A stretch of 33,860 bases of DNA from Bowdeniella nasicola (GTDB lineage: Bacteria > Actinomycetota > Actinomycetes > Actinomycetales > Actinomycetaceae). Made by a program: the position numbers and the translations under genes. Location of the stretch: contig NZ_MQVR01000019.1 of assembly GCF_001907295.1 (NCBI RefSeq), positions 1-33,860 on the forward strand, written 5' to 3'. Positions 20,250 to 28,884 of this stretch are shown in pieces. A model generated the notes under the pieces. The model was not told where the DNA came from, did no database searches, and worked only from the letters and a program-made list of their open reading frames with translations. Numbering within the stretch: the first letter of the stretch is position 1; every line of letters begins with the position of its first letter.

Positions 20250-21116
20250 ATGACGCACTCCTACGGCGAACAGCATCCCGCCTTGGCCCCGACGTGCCCG
20301 CGGCATCCTGACCAGGTCACCTACGTGTCCTGTCAGCGCTGCGGGCAGCCGACGTGTACGAAATGCCAGGTGCAAGCACCCGTAGGAGTGCGATGCGTCG
20401 ACTGCGCGCGCGAATTCAATAAGCGCGCGCCCGTCAAGCGGACGCTCGGCGGCGCGAAGGTCGGCGGGTTCACCGGCACGACGCAGGTCACGATGGGCAT
20501 CATCTACCTGTGCGTCGCCGTGCAGCTGCTCGGCTGGGTCTTCCCGTCGCTGCGGCAACTGCTCATCTTCGGGCCGGCGATCGGCGCGAGCGAGCCGTGG
20601 CGCATGCTCACGAGCGCGTTCCTGCACGCGAACCTGTGGCATCTCGCGCTCAACATGTTCGCGCTGTGGATGCTCGGTCAGGGCCTCGAGCCGATCCTCG
20701 GCAAGGCGCGCTTCATCCTGCTCTATCTGCTCTCGGCGCTCGGCGGCTCCACCTTCGTGCTGCTGCTCGCCTCACCCAGCAGCATGGACTGGGTGACCGG
20801 CACCGTCGGTGCTTCGGGTGCAATCTTCGGCCTGTTCGGGGCGCTGTTCGTCCTGAATAAGAAGGCCAAGGCCGACATGCGAGCGATCACGATCCTCATC
20901 GCGGTCAACCTCGCCTACGGCTTCATCGTCGCCGGGATCTCGTGGCAGGCCCACATCGGTGGCCTCGTCACGGGCGCGATCGTCGGCTACGGATTTATCT
21001 ATTCAGCCCAGAAAAAGTGGGCTTGGGGCGCTTGGGCGACCGCGGCAGGCGTGGCCGCAGCCCTCGCTGCTGCGGTCATCGTCAAGTATGCATCTGTGGG
21101 AGTTACACTCGTGTAA
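20250..21116 (+). CDS. Rhomboid family intramembrane serine protease
   Basis: The 288-residue protein joins a zinc-binding N-terminal region to a six-helix rhomboid domain. Cysteines 16, 28, 31, 36, 39, 49 and 52 with His19 form a B-box-like zinc site, typical of actinobacterial rhomboids. The active site is visible: Ser189 in GASG (187-190) and His235 in QAHIGG, with the HANLWHLALN oxyanion-helix motif before them. Rhomboids cut transmembrane substrates inside the bilayer; the substrate here is unknown. It lies 9 bases after ppiA on the same strand and ends facing a convergent reductase gene. Confidence 0.94.
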   Translation: MTHSYGEQHPALAPTCPRHPDQVTYVSCQRCGQPTCTKCQVQAPVGVRCVDCAREFNKRAPVKRTLGGAKVGGFTGTTQVTMGIIYLCVAVQLLGWVFPSLRQLLIFGPAIGASEPWRMLTSAFLHANLWHLALNMFALWMLGQGLEPILGKARFILLYLLSALGGSTFVLLLASPSSMDWVTGTVGASGAIFGLFGALFVLNKKAKADMRAITILIAVNLAYGFIVAGISWQAHIGGLVTGAIVGYGFIYSAQKKWAWGAWATAAGVAAALAAAVIVKYASVGVTLV

Positions 21117-21133
21117 CTATCCCCAGCTGGGGA
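21101..21133 (+). terminator. Two adjacent perfect palindromes after rhomboid
   Basis: AGTTACAC-TC-GTGTAACT (21101-21118) spans the rhomboid stop and is followed by TCCCCAGCTGGGGA (21120-21133). They may form terminator hairpins for the rhomboid transcript, but there is no U-run. Confidence 0.35.
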
Positions 21134-21139
21134 AAAGGC

Positions 21140-21159
21140 TGTGGATAACTTTATCCCCA
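21140..21159. promoter_or_regulatory. Inverted DnaA-box pair between convergent genes
   Basis: A perfect TGTGGATAA (21140-21148) and TTATCCCCA (21151-21159, 8 of 9) face each other across 2 bases, overlapping the end of the reductase gene. No promoter is expected here, so the sites may titrate DnaA or mark chromosome structure rather than control a gene. Confidence 0.5.
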
Positions 21160-21993
21160 AAGGTCGATGTAGACCTCGTCGGGATTCGAGCCGAACGACT
21201 GCGCGCGCTCCAGCGCGGAGACCGCGGCGACCTGGTCCTCGGTCAGCTCAACATCGACCGCCTGCAGGTTCTGCGTGATGCGCTCGGGCGTCACCGACTT
21301 CGGAATCACGACGTTACCGATCGCGAGGTGCCAGGCGAGGACCGCCTGCGCCGGCGTCACGCCAGCTTCCTTCGCAACCGCAACGACGACCTCATTGTCC
21401 AGCAGGCCGTGGCCCGACGACAGCGGGGAGTAGGCCTCGGTCGCGATCTCGTAACGGTGGTGCAGTTCCCGCAGGTCCGGACGCGAATGGTAGGGATGCA
21501 GCTCGATCTGGTTCACGACCGGGATATCGCCGGTCTCATCGATCAGGCGCTTGAGGTGATAGGGCAGGAAGTTCGAGACGCCGATCGATTTCACGCGGCC
21601 CTCGGCCCGCAGTTCAATCATTGCCTGGTACGTCTCGATGTACAGGTCGTCCTTCGGGCAGGGCCAGTGGATGAGGTAGAGATCGACATAGTCGACGCCG
21701 AGGCGCTCTAGTGAGCCCTCGAACGCGGCGCGCACATTGCCGCGGCCGTGGTCCTTGTTCCACAGCTTCGTCGTGAGGTAGATGTCCTCGCGTGCAACGC
21801 CGCTCGCGGCGATCGCCCGGCCGACGCCTTCTTCGTTGCCGTAGATCTTCGCGGTGTCGATCAGGCGGTAGCCATCGGCCAGGGCCTGACTTACGGCTGT
21901 TTCAGCGACGTCGTCTTCGACCTGCCAGACACCGAAACCGAGCTGGGGGATCGTCGTGCCATCGCGCAGGGACAGGGAGGGAACGTGAGGCAT
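21151..21993 (-). CDS. Aldo/keto reductase
   Basis: A 280-residue NADPH-dependent reductase of the aldo/keto reductase superfamily, close to the 2,5-diketo-D-gluconic acid reductase group. The catalytic tetrad is complete: Asp46 and Tyr51 in LIDTAKIYGNE, Lys76 in TTKLWN, and His109 in LYLIHWP. The coenzyme-binding IPKSVTPERI motif is near the C-terminus. There is no signal peptide. AAGGAG sits just upstream of ATG 21993. The natural substrate cannot be read from the sequence; methylglyoxal and other reactive carbonyls are common ones for this family. Confidence 0.93.
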   Translation of the reverse strand: MPHVPSLSLRDGTTIPQLGFGVWQVEDDVAETAVSQALADGYRLIDTAKIYGNEEGVGRAIAASGVAREDIYLTTKLWNKDHGRGNVRAAFEGSLERLGVDYVDLYLIHWPCPKDDLYIETYQAMIELRAEGRVKSIGVSNFLPYHLKRLIDETGDIPVVNQIELHPYHSRPDLRELHHRYEIATEAYSPLSSGHGLLDNEVVVAVAKEAGVTPAQAVLAWHLAIGNVVIPKSVTPERITQNLQAVDVELTEDQVAAVSALERAQSFGSNPDEVYIDLWG

Positions 21994-22063
21994 TAGGGCT
22001 CCTTGTTCTAGGACTAAAGCGGCAGTATGTCGCTCTTACCCTTAAGCCTACGACCGTCGGCGG

Positions 22064-22312
22064 CTACCGCCAGCCGATCGTCATAAGGAACCCGGACAGC
22101 ATCAGGCCGATACCGACGGCGAGATTCCAGTTTCCGATGGGCAGGGGCCAGCGCCCTCCCATGAGGTAGGTGATGACGACCCAGATGAGACCCAGGATCA
22201 TGAGGGTCACCATGACGGGCGCCCACCATTCAGGGGAGGTCGCGACCTCCCGCGTGCGGGGGGTCTGCGGCTGCTTCGGGGCCGCCTTCTTACGGTTGCG
22301 CGACTTCGGCAC
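22064..22312 (-). CDS. crgA: Cell division protein CrgA
   Basis: CrgA is a small membrane protein that binds FtsZ, FtsQ and penicillin-binding proteins and coordinates septal wall synthesis in actinobacteria. The 82-residue product starts at GTG 22312 with GGAGGA at 22317-22322, has a basic N-terminus (MPKSRNRKK), the conserved EWWAPVMVTLMILGL first helix and a second helix near the end, separated by the GRWPLPIGNWN loop. It sits beside the DUF881 gene and close to the pknB cluster, the same place as in mycobacteria. Confidence 0.95.
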   Translation of the reverse strand: MPKSRNRKKAAPKQPQTPRTREVATSPEWWAPVMVTLMILGLIWVVITYLMGGRWPLPIGNWNLAVGIGLMLSGFLMTIGWR

Positions 22313-22402
22313 GACATCCTCCGGGGGATAGGCAGGACAACTTCTCTTAGCTTAGTCTGGAGCAAGAACTCGACGAAATATAGCTCGAAAGAAAGCGGTG
22401 GG

Positions 22403-23140
22403 GTGAGCAAGCGCACGTACCCGTGGTGGCATCCGATGGGATCCTCCATTCCGGCCGGCTTGGTTGCCATCGGCGCCGGCCTACTCTTTGCTGCCAACGC
22501 TCAGCTCTTCGACGATCGCGAAAACCGCACGCCCCAAAACCTAGTGGAGCTCGTCCAGTTCGAGACGGCGAAGCTCGAAAACCGCGAAAAGGCGGTCTCG
22601 GCGCTGCGCGACAAGGTCGACCAGGCGATCGCCCAAGCGGGCCAGGACGACGACCAGAAAGAAACCCACCCGAGCATCTTTGGCTACCTCGACCGGGAAA
22701 TGACCGGCGACGCCATCGAGGTGCAGCTGTGGGACGCCCCGAAGACCACAGTCGAGTCGGGCGCCTTCGATCCCAATCAGCTCGTCGTCCACCAACAGGA
22801 CGTGGAAGCGATCATGAATGCCCTGTGGGCGGGCGGCGCCGAAGCGATGACGGTGCAGGGCCAGCGGCTCGCCTCCACGTCGGGTGTGCGCTGCGTCGGC
22901 AACGTCCTGCTCATCCACGATCAGCGGTTCTCCCCGCCCTATGTCATCACTGCGATCGGTGACCAAAAGAAATTGAAGGCTGCGCTCGATGCCTCCCCGC
23001 AGGTGCATATTTATCGGCAATATGTCGCGGCTGCCGGGCTCGGACTGTCGGTGACGGAAAAGTCGGCCGTGACAATGCCCGCGTATGACGGCACAATCGA
23101 GCTGAACTATGCCAAGGTTTTGGAAGGCCAGGATGACTGA
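22403..23140 (+). CDS. DUF881 family membrane-anchored protein
   Basis: A 245-residue protein beginning at GTG 22403. One N-terminal helix (about 14-35) anchors it, followed by a coiled-coil segment (about 45-80) and an extracellular domain of the DUF881 type, including GDAIEVQLWDAP, LVVHQQDVEAIMNALWAGGA and SPPYVITAIGDQ. Members flank crgA and division genes in Firmicutes and Actinobacteria, and the mycobacterial counterpart lies at the same locus. The function is not established, but a divisome or wall role is a fair inference. Its stop overlaps the sortase start by 8 bases. Confidence 0.88.
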   Translation: MSKRTYPWWHPMGSSIPAGLVAIGAGLLFAANAQLFDDRENRTPQNLVELVQFETAKLENREKAVSALRDKVDQAIAQAGQDDDQKETHPSIFGYLDREMTGDAIEVQLWDAPKTTVESGAFDPNQLVVHQQDVEAIMNALWAGGAEAMTVQGQRLASTSGVRCVGNVLLIHDQRFSPPYVITAIGDQKKLKAALDASPQVHIYRQYVAAAGLGLSVTEKSAVTMPAYDGTIELNYAKVLEGQDD

Positions 23141-23900
23141 GGCTCCACCCCCACCGTCCTTCCGTCGCGCGATGAGGCGACAGAAGAAGAAGCGGTCCGC
23201 ATTCGACATCGTCACGCTGATCATCGGCGAGCTGCTCTTCACCGCGGGAGCGTTCATCGGACTCTTCCTCGTGTGGCAGATGTGGTACACCAACTTCGAA
23301 GCCAACGAGAACAACGCCAAGGCGGTCGCCCAGCTCGAAGAGCGGTTCGCCCCGAAGGTCGAAAAGAAGGTGGAACCGGCGCAGCGGCGAACGGACGCGC
23401 CCCCGGCCGCCGAGATCAACGGCAAGAACAAGGGCTTCGCCAAGCTCTATGTGCCGCGCTGGGGCGACGACTACCAGGTGACGATCGCCGAGGGCCTGTC
23501 GTACTCCGAGGTACTCAACCACGGCCTGATCGGCCACTATCCCGACACCGCCCCGATCGGTGCGCTCGGCAACGCGGGGCTCGCCGCGCACCGGATGACG
23601 CGCGGCTCCGTCTTCCAGCACATCGATACGTTGCAAGAAGGCGATGAGGTTATCGTCGAGACGGACAAGGCGTGGCTCGTCTACAAGGTGCGCTCGCACG
23701 AGATTGTCCTGCCCGATGCGGGCGAGGTCCTCTACCCCGTGCCGCGCCAGCCGGACGCGGAGCCGACCGAATCGCTCCTCACGCTTACGACGTGCCATCC
23801 GCTCATGTCCACGCGCGAGCGGTATATCGTCTACACGGCGTTCGACTATTGGATCCCGCGCGATGCCGGCATGCCCGACGCGCTCGTGAAGGAGGGCTAA
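23133..23900 (+). CDS. Class E sortase
   Basis: Sortases cleave LPxTG-like signals and attach proteins to the wall; class E enzymes prefer LAxTG in several actinobacteria. I start at ATG 23133, which overlaps the DUF881 stop, rather than the upstream in-frame codon at 23109. The 255-residue protein has a basic N-terminus, one membrane helix (about 27-52) and the sortase fold with His153 in AAHRMT, Cys221 in LTTCHP and Arg230 in TRERY. It is a housekeeping-type enzyme by location; whether it handles the LPITG sialidase here is unknown. The next gene's ATG shares one base with its stop. Confidence 0.93.
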   Translation: MTEAPPPPSFRRAMRRQKKKRSAFDIVTLIIGELLFTAGAFIGLFLVWQMWYTNFEANENNAKAVAQLEERFAPKVEKKVEPAQRRTDAPPAAEINGKNKGFAKLYVPRWGDDYQVTIAEGLSYSEVLNHGLIGHYPDTAPIGALGNAGLAAHRMTRGSVFQHIDTLQEGDEVIVETDKAWLVYKVRSHEIVLPDAGEVLYPVPRQPDAEPTESLLTLTTCHPLMSTRERYIVYTAFDYWIPRDAGMPDALVKEG

Positions 23901-24061
23901 TGTACGGAGCAATCTGGCGGGTACTTCCCGGACCGTTCTGGCTGCGGCTCATCCTCGCGCTGCTGCTGCTAGCCGGCGTCATCTACCTCTTGTTCGAGTT
24001 CGTCTTCCCGGTGATCGAGCCGTACATGCCCTTCCAACAGGATGCCGTCGATATCGAATGA
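23900..24061 (+). CDS. 53-residue single-pass membrane protein
   Basis: This short gene is coupled on both sides: its ATG shares a base with the sortase stop, and its TGA overlaps the pabA ATG. The product has one hydrophobic helix (LRLILALLLLAGVIYLLFEF) and an acidic, Pro-containing C-terminus ending in DAVDIE. Similar small proteins follow class E sortases in other actinobacteria, but no function has been assigned that I know of. It may help sortase or the divisome; that is inference from position alone. Confidence 0.8.
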   Translation: MYGAIWRVLPGPFWLRLILALLLLAGVIYLLFEFVFPVIEPYMPFQQDAVDIE

Positions 24062-24630
24062 CCGTCCGCATCCGGATGATCGACAACTTCGACTCGTTCG
24101 TCCACACCATCACCTCCTACCTACGCCAGCTCGGCGCTGACGTCGAGGTCGTGCGCGCCGATATCGCGCCCACGGATCCGCGCGACGTCGACGGCGTCGT
24201 CGTCTCCCCAGGACCAGGCACGCCGAGCGACGCAGGTCATTCCATCGCCGCGATTAAGGCCTGCGCGACGCATCGCGTCCCGATGCTGGGCGTGTGCCTT
24301 GGTCATCAGGCACTTGGCGAGGCCTTCGGCGCTCGCGTCACGCACGCGCCCGAACTCATGCACGGCAAGGCCGATACCGTCACGCACGACGGGACGGGGC
24401 TGTTTGCCGGGCTGCCGTCGCCGTTGACGGTCGCGCGCTACCACTCGCTCGCGATCGACGCGGCTTCCGTGCCCGCCGAGCTACGGGTGACGGGCACATC
24501 GCCGACGGGCACCGTCATGGCGATCGAACACCGTGAGCTGCCGCTGTACGGAGTACAGTTCCACCCCGAATCGATTCTCACCGAATTCGGGGCGGAGCTG
24601 TTGAAAAACTGGCTAAATCTCGCGCGTTAG
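24058..24630 (+). CDS. pabA: Glutamine amidotransferase (PabA/TrpG)
   Basis: A 190-residue class I glutamine amidotransferase that feeds ammonia to chorismate-using synthases. The triad is visible: Cys80 in GVCLGHQ, and His169 and Glu171 in GVQFHPES; VSPGPGTP is the oxyanion loop. The N-terminus MTVRIRMIDNFDSFVH is typical of PabA/TrpG. At this location in actinobacteria it is usually PabA for p-aminobenzoate and folate, though some act for both folate and tryptophan. No trpE or pabB is nearby to decide. It overlaps the convergent pknB end by 4 bases. Confidence 0.92.
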   Translation: MTVRIRMIDNFDSFVHTITSYLRQLGADVEVVRADIAPTDPRDVDGVVVSPGPGTPSDAGHSIAAIKACATHRVPMLGVCLGHQALGEAFGARVTHAPELMHGKADTVTHDGTGLFAGLPSPLTVARYHSLAIDAASVPAELRVTGTSPTGTVMAIEHRELPLYGVQFHPESILTEFGAELLKNWLNLAR

Positions 24631-26468
24631 CTGCGATCCTCTCCAGGCGGTGACGGGATCTCTTTGCCTTTGCTCGGCGTCCCCGTCGGGTTGGGGGTCA
24701 CCGAGTCGGTCGGGGTCGGCGTCGTCGGAACGATGACGTCCCGCGCTTCCTTCGCGATCGTCAGCGCGATCGTCGTGCCGACCTCAACCTTGCCGGAACG
24801 GTCCTGCTGCAGCACCGTGCCCGGCTCATAATCGCCGGACTCCTGCTCCGTCGTCGTGACGGACAGGCCGAGTTCCTCGTTGATTATCTTCGTGGCTTCC
24901 TGCAGCGTCTTGCCCTTAAGGTCGGGCACGTTGACGTAGCCCGACGCGACCGTGAGCTCGATCGCCGCGTTCTTTGCGACCTTGGCGCCGTTTTCCGGGT
25001 TCGTCGACAAGACGACGTCTTGCTCCTTGCGGGGCGCGTCTTCCTGTTTCACGCTGGAGACCTTCAGGCCGGCCTTTTCCAAGACCTTGATCGCCTGCTC
25101 CTGGGACTGGCCCCTGACATCGGGCACGGTCACCACGCCCGGGCCGGAGGAGAAATGCACGGTGACGGTGCTGCCCTTCTTCACCTCTTCGCCTGGTGCG
25201 GGGTCGGAGGAGACGAAGATGCCGACGGGGATCTTGTCGTCGGCGACCTCATCGCCGATATTGATCTCGAGGCCCGCCTGGCTGAGCGCGTTGCGCACGC
25301 CCGCCTGGTTCAGATCGGTCATCACCGGGACCTTCACCATTTCGACTTCGGGCTCCTTGTTGCCGTTCATCGCGAGGTAGGCGGCGACGACGCCGAGGGT
25401 GACGACGAGGAAGGCGAGCAGCCCCCACAGCCAGCCCTTGGAGTTCTTCTTCTCCTCGGTGCGCAGCGCGGGCTGTGTCGAGGTCGCGGGCTCCGGGGGC
25501 AGCATCTGGGTGTCGCGCTGGACCGGGGTCGCCATAGCGGTGGTCGCTCCCGGCGCGATCCCGCCGGCGACGCCCCACACCGCGGTCGACGGCGCCGAGA
25601 CCGTGCCACCGCGCACAGCGGCGAGGAGGTCCTTGCGCATCGCGTCGGCGTCGGCGTAGCGCTGCTCGCGGTCCTTCGCGAGGGATTTCAGCACGACGCG
25701 GTCGAGCGCCTCCGGGATATCGGACGCGACCGAGGACGGCGTGCGCGGCGTTTCGCGCACGTGCTGGTAGGCGATCGCGACCGCGCTATCGCCGGTGAAC
25801 GGCGGCTGGCCGGTCAGCAGTTCGAAGAGCAGGCAGCCCGTCGAGTACAGGTCGGAGCGCGCGTCGACGACCTCGCCGCGCGCCTGCTCCGGGCTCAGGT
25901 ACTGGGCGGTGCCGACGACGGCATTCGCCTGTGTCATCGTCGCCTGCGAATCGGCCATCGCGCGCGCGATGCCGAAGTCCATGACCTTGACGTCGCCCTG
26001 CGGGGTGAGCATGACGTTGCCGGGTTTGATGTCCCGGTGGACGATGCCCGCGCGGTGCGCGTACTCGAGCGCGATGAGCACGCTGTTGACGATCTCGACG
26101 GCCTCGTTTATCGGGACGGCGGTGCCGTCCTTAAGCAGATCACGCACCGTGTGGCCCTCGACGTACTCCATGATGATGTACGGCAGGCTCACTTTTTCGC
26201 CGTTGCGCGGGGAGATGACTTCCTCTTCGCCAGTGTCGTAGACGCCGACGATCGTCGAGTTATTGAGCGCCGCGGAGGACTGCGCTTCCCTACGGAAGCG
26301 GGCGAGGAACACCGGGTCGCGCGCGAGCTCTTCGCGCAGCAGCTTGATCGCCACCCGACGCGAGAGTCGGGTGTCGTAACCGATATGGACTTCGGCCATG
26401 CCGCCACGACCGATCAACTCGCCGATCTCGTAACGGCCCGCCAGCATTTGCGGGGCTCGATCTACCAC
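24627..26468 (-). CDS. pknB: Ser/Thr protein kinase PknB with PASTA repeats
   Basis: PknB senses peptidoglycan fragments and phosphorylates growth and division proteins. GTG 26468 follows AGGAGG (26478-26473). The 613-residue protein has an intracellular kinase domain (Lys42, HRD Asp146, DFG Asp164, a Thr-rich activation loop), a membrane helix (about 343-364), and three extracellular PASTA domains (about 372-574) that bind muropeptides, followed by a Thr/Pro tail. Three rather than the four PASTA units of mycobacteria are seen. Its ribosome site overlaps the pknA stop, so the two kinases are coupled. It is the last gene of the FHA-kinase-wall operon. Confidence 0.96.
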   Translation of the reverse strand: MVDRAPQMLAGRYEIGELIGRGGMAEVHIGYDTRLSRRVAIKLLREELARDPVFLARFRREAQSSAALNNSTIVGVYDTGEEEVISPRNGEKVSLPYIIMEYVEGHTVRDLLKDGTAVPINEAVEIVNSVLIALEYAHRAGIVHRDIKPGNVMLTPQGDVKVMDFGIARAMADSQATMTQANAVVGTAQYLSPEQARGEVVDARSDLYSTGCLLFELLTGQPPFTGDSAVAIAYQHVRETPRTPSSVASDIPEALDRVVLKSLAKDREQRYADADAMRKDLLAAVRGGTVSAPSTAVWGVAGGIAPGATTAMATPVQRDTQMLPPEPATSTQPALRTEEKKNSKGWLWGLLAFLVVTLGVVAAYLAMNGNKEPEVEMVKVPVMTDLNQAGVRNALSQAGLEINIGDEVADDKIPVGIFVSSDPAPGEEVKKGSTVTVHFSSGPGVVTVPDVRGQSQEQAIKVLEKAGLKVSSVKQEDAPRKEQDVVLSTNPENGAKVAKNAAIELTVASGYVNVPDLKGKTLQEATKIINEELGLSVTTTEQESGDYEPGTVLQQDRSGKVEVGTTIALTIAKEARDVIVPTTPTPTDSVTPNPTGTPSKGKEIPSPPGEDRS

Positions 26469-26476
26469 GGGTCCTC

Positions 26477-27430
26477 CTATAGGGCCTCCGGCGCCGGCGG
26501 GGCCGGCGGCTCGGGTGGTGTTGGACTGGGAATATGGGCACAGTTAGCGAACTCGCGCGAGACCTGGGCCGCAGTGCGCGGTCGTTTCACGGGGTCTTTC
26601 GCTAGTAGGGCGCTCACCAGGCGCGCGAGGCGCGGTGGCACCCGAATGGGCAGGGGCGGGGGTGGCTCCAGGATATGTTTCATCGCGATCGCCACCGGAC
26701 TAGGTCCATCGTAGGGCCGATACCCGGTAATCACTTCAAACGCGGTCACGCCGAGAGCGTAGAGGTCTGTCGCGGGCGAGGACGGTCCACCCTTGACGCG
26801 CTCGGGCGCGAGATACTCGGCCGTGCCCATGACGCGGCCGGGTTCGGTGAGGTCGCTCGCGCCGCGGCCGAATGCGATCCCAAAATCAGTGACCCAGACC
26901 TGGTCGCCGGTGGGATCGGGTTTTACGAGGATGTTTGCGGGTTTGACGTCGCGGTGGACGACGCCGCGCTCATGTGCGTGTGCGAGAGCCGCGGCGACGT
27001 GCGCGAGGATCGCGGCGATCCGGCGGTAGGTCAGGCCCCCAACTTCGGCGTTCGGGGTGCTGCCTGCGGGCATATCCTCACTCGCGCCGCCCGCGGCCAG
27101 GACGTGCAGGGGGACGCCCGGGACATATTCCATCGCGAGATAGTCGATCGTGCCCGAGTGGCCATGCGCGATGAAGCGCGCGAGCGAGGGATGGTTGAGC
27201 GAACCGAGGTTCACGGCCTCGGCCGCGAGGCGGTCGAGGAAGACGCGCTGGGAGCGAAGCTCGGGGGCGAGGACTTTGATGGCGACCTGGCGAATGCCGG
27301 TCGGTTCGGCGTCGAGGTCGGTGCCGCGCCAAACCTCACCCATGCCGCCGGAGGCGAGACGTTCGTCGAGGCAGAAGCGGCCCGCGAGGACGGTCCCGGG
27401 CGCCGCGGCCTGGCTGATGAACGGGCTCAT
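26477..27430 (-). CDS. pknA: Ser/Thr protein kinase PknA, apparently soluble
   Basis: A 317-residue eukaryotic-like kinase with Lys52, HRD Asp161 and DFG Asp182, and the conserved GTAEYLAPE stretch. PknA acts with PknB in control of cell shape and division. Unlike mycobacterial PknA I see no membrane helix: the protein ends soon after the kinase domain with a Pro-rich tail (SPTPPEPPAPPAP). A Gly/Ala-rich insert of about 20 residues (112-132) lies before the HRD loop. ATG 27430 overlaps the pbpA stop (ATGA), so it is translationally coupled. Confidence 0.93.
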   Translation of the reverse strand: MSPFISQAAAPGTVLAGRFCLDERLASGGMGEVWRGTDLDAEPTGIRQVAIKVLAPELRSQRVFLDRLAAEAVNLGSLNHPSLARFIAHGHSGTIDYLAMEYVPGVPLHVLAAGGASEDMPAGSTPNAEVGGLTYRRIAAILAHVAAALAHAHERGVVHRDVKPANILVKPDPTGDQVWVTDFGIAFGRGASDLTEPGRVMGTAEYLAPERVKGGPSSPATDLYALGVTAFEVITGYRPYDGPSPVAIAMKHILEPPPPLPIRVPPRLARLVSALLAKDPVKRPRTAAQVSREFANCAHIPSPTPPEPPAPPAPEAL

Positions 27431-28884
27431 TTCTTGATCACCGCCTCCATCACGCGTTTGGCGATCGGGCCGGCGGTGCGGCCGCCGTCGGCCGCGGAGC
27501 CCGCGTCGCCACCGTTTTCGACGATGACGGCAACGGCGATCTGGGGATCGTCAGCGGGCGCGAAGGCCACGATCCAGGCGTGGGCGTGCGACTCGTTGCC
27601 GGTCTGCGCGGTGCCCGTCTTCGCGGCAACCTTCACGCCGGAGATCGCGGCGGGCTTTCCGGTGCCATCGGTGACGACGCCCTCCATGAGGGTCTTAATC
27701 GTCGCGGCGGTCTGGGCCGACATCGGTCGCGAGATCTCCCGCGGGGTCGGCGTCGAAATCGCCGATAGGTCGGCGTCGCGGATCGTCTTGATGAGCTGGG
27801 GTTGCATGAGGGAGCCGTTATTGGCGACGGCCGAGGCAACCATCGCCATCTGCATCGGCGTTACACGCACCTCGTACTGGCCGATGCCGCTCATCGCTAA
27901 CTGGGCCTGATCGCCGATGGTGCCCGTCGTCGAGGCGGCGACGCGCAGCGGCATATCGAGCTGGCTTCCGAAGCCGAAGTCTTTGGCCTTTTGCGTTAGC
28001 GCATCGGTGCCGACGCTCAGCGCGAGCTTTGCGAATGTCGTATTGCACGAGTGGGCGAAGGCATAGGTGAGGGGGCCGGTATCTGTCGGGCCGCAGCTGC
28101 CGCGGCCGGGGTTATGCAGGATCGCCGACGAGTTCGGCAGCTGGAACGTCGCATCGGTCGGGACTTCCTGCGTCGCATCGCCACCGTTCGCCTCCAAATG
28201 GGCGGCGGCAGTAACGATCTTGAAAACCGAGCCGGGCGGGTATGTCGTCGGGCCGATCGCGCGGTTATTGAGCGGCTTGTTCTCGTCGTCCTGTAGCGCA
28301 TTGAACGCGGCCTGCGCTTCCTTGTTCTTGTGAGTCGCGAGCGCGTTCGGGTCGAAGCTTGGCGTCGAGACCATCGCGAGGACCTCGCCTGTGTTCGGTC
28401 GCAGGGCGACGACGGCGCCGTTCTGGTTACCGAGCGCCTCGTAGGCGGCCTGCTGCGCCGCGGGATTCAACGTGAGCTCGACGGAGCCACCCTTCGGCTG
28501 CTTACCCGTGATGAGGTCCTGCAAACGGGAGATGAGCAGCGAATCCGCCGTCCCGTTCAGGACCTGCGATTCGGTGCGTTCCAGGCCGGTTGCTGAGTTG
28601 AAGGCCGTCGCAAAATAGCCGGTTACCGGGGCATACAGCGGGCCGTTGGCGTAGGTGCGTTGGAAGCGATAGACATCCTCGGAGGGCACCGAGGAGGCGA
28701 TCGCTTCGCCGGCGACGATAATCGGGCCGCGGTCGCGGCCGTATTCGCGGTAGATCTCGCGCACGTTGCGCGAGTCGGCGTTGAGCTTGGGGGCCTGGAA
28801 GAACTGGATCGTCGTCGTCGAGACCAACAGCGCGACGAACATGAGCATCATGACGACCGACAGGCGGCGCAGCGGGGTATTCAT
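27427..28884 (-). CDS. pbpA: Class B penicillin-binding protein (transpeptidase) PbpA
   Basis: PbpA cross-links peptidoglycan and works with the SEDS protein encoded just before it. The 485-residue protein has a short cytosolic N-terminus, one anchor helix (about 8-28) and a transpeptidase domain with the three beta-lactam motifs: Ser219-V-F-Lys222 (nucleophile), Ser279-Cys-Asn281, and Lys422-Thr-Gly. ATG 28884 overlaps the rodA stop by 4 bases. Its operon with pstP, pknA and pknB suggests that phosphorylation tunes its activity. Confidence 0.95.
   Translation of the reverse strand: MNTPLRRLSVVMMLMFVALLVSTTTIQFFQAPKLNADSRNVREIYREYGRDRGPIIVAGEAIASSVPSEDVYRFQRTYANGPLYAPVTGYFATAFNSATGLERTESQVLNGTADSLLISRLQDLITGKQPKGGSVELTLNPAAQQAAYEALGNQNGAVVALRPNTGEVLAMVSTPSFDPNALATHKNKEAQAAFNALQDDENKPLNNRAIGPTTYPPGSVFKIVTAAAHLEANGGDATQEVPTDATFQLPNSSAILHNPGRGSCGPTDTGPLTYAFAHSCNTTFAKLALSVGTDALTQKAKDFGFGSQLDMPLRVAASTTGTIGDQAQLAMSGIGQYEVRVTPMQMAMVASAVANNGSLMQPQLIKTIRDADLSAISTPTPREISRPMSAQTAATIKTLMEGVVTDGTGKPAAISGVKVAAKTGTAQTGNESHAHAWIVAFAPADDPQIAVAVIVENGGDAGSAADGGRTAGPIAKRVMEAVIKK

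Noticed and set aside
22313-22402. Riboswitch or small RNA between crgA and the DUF881 gene
   Set aside because: Only 90 bases, with no conserved aptamer motif or terminator; better explained by two divergent promoters and ribosome sites.
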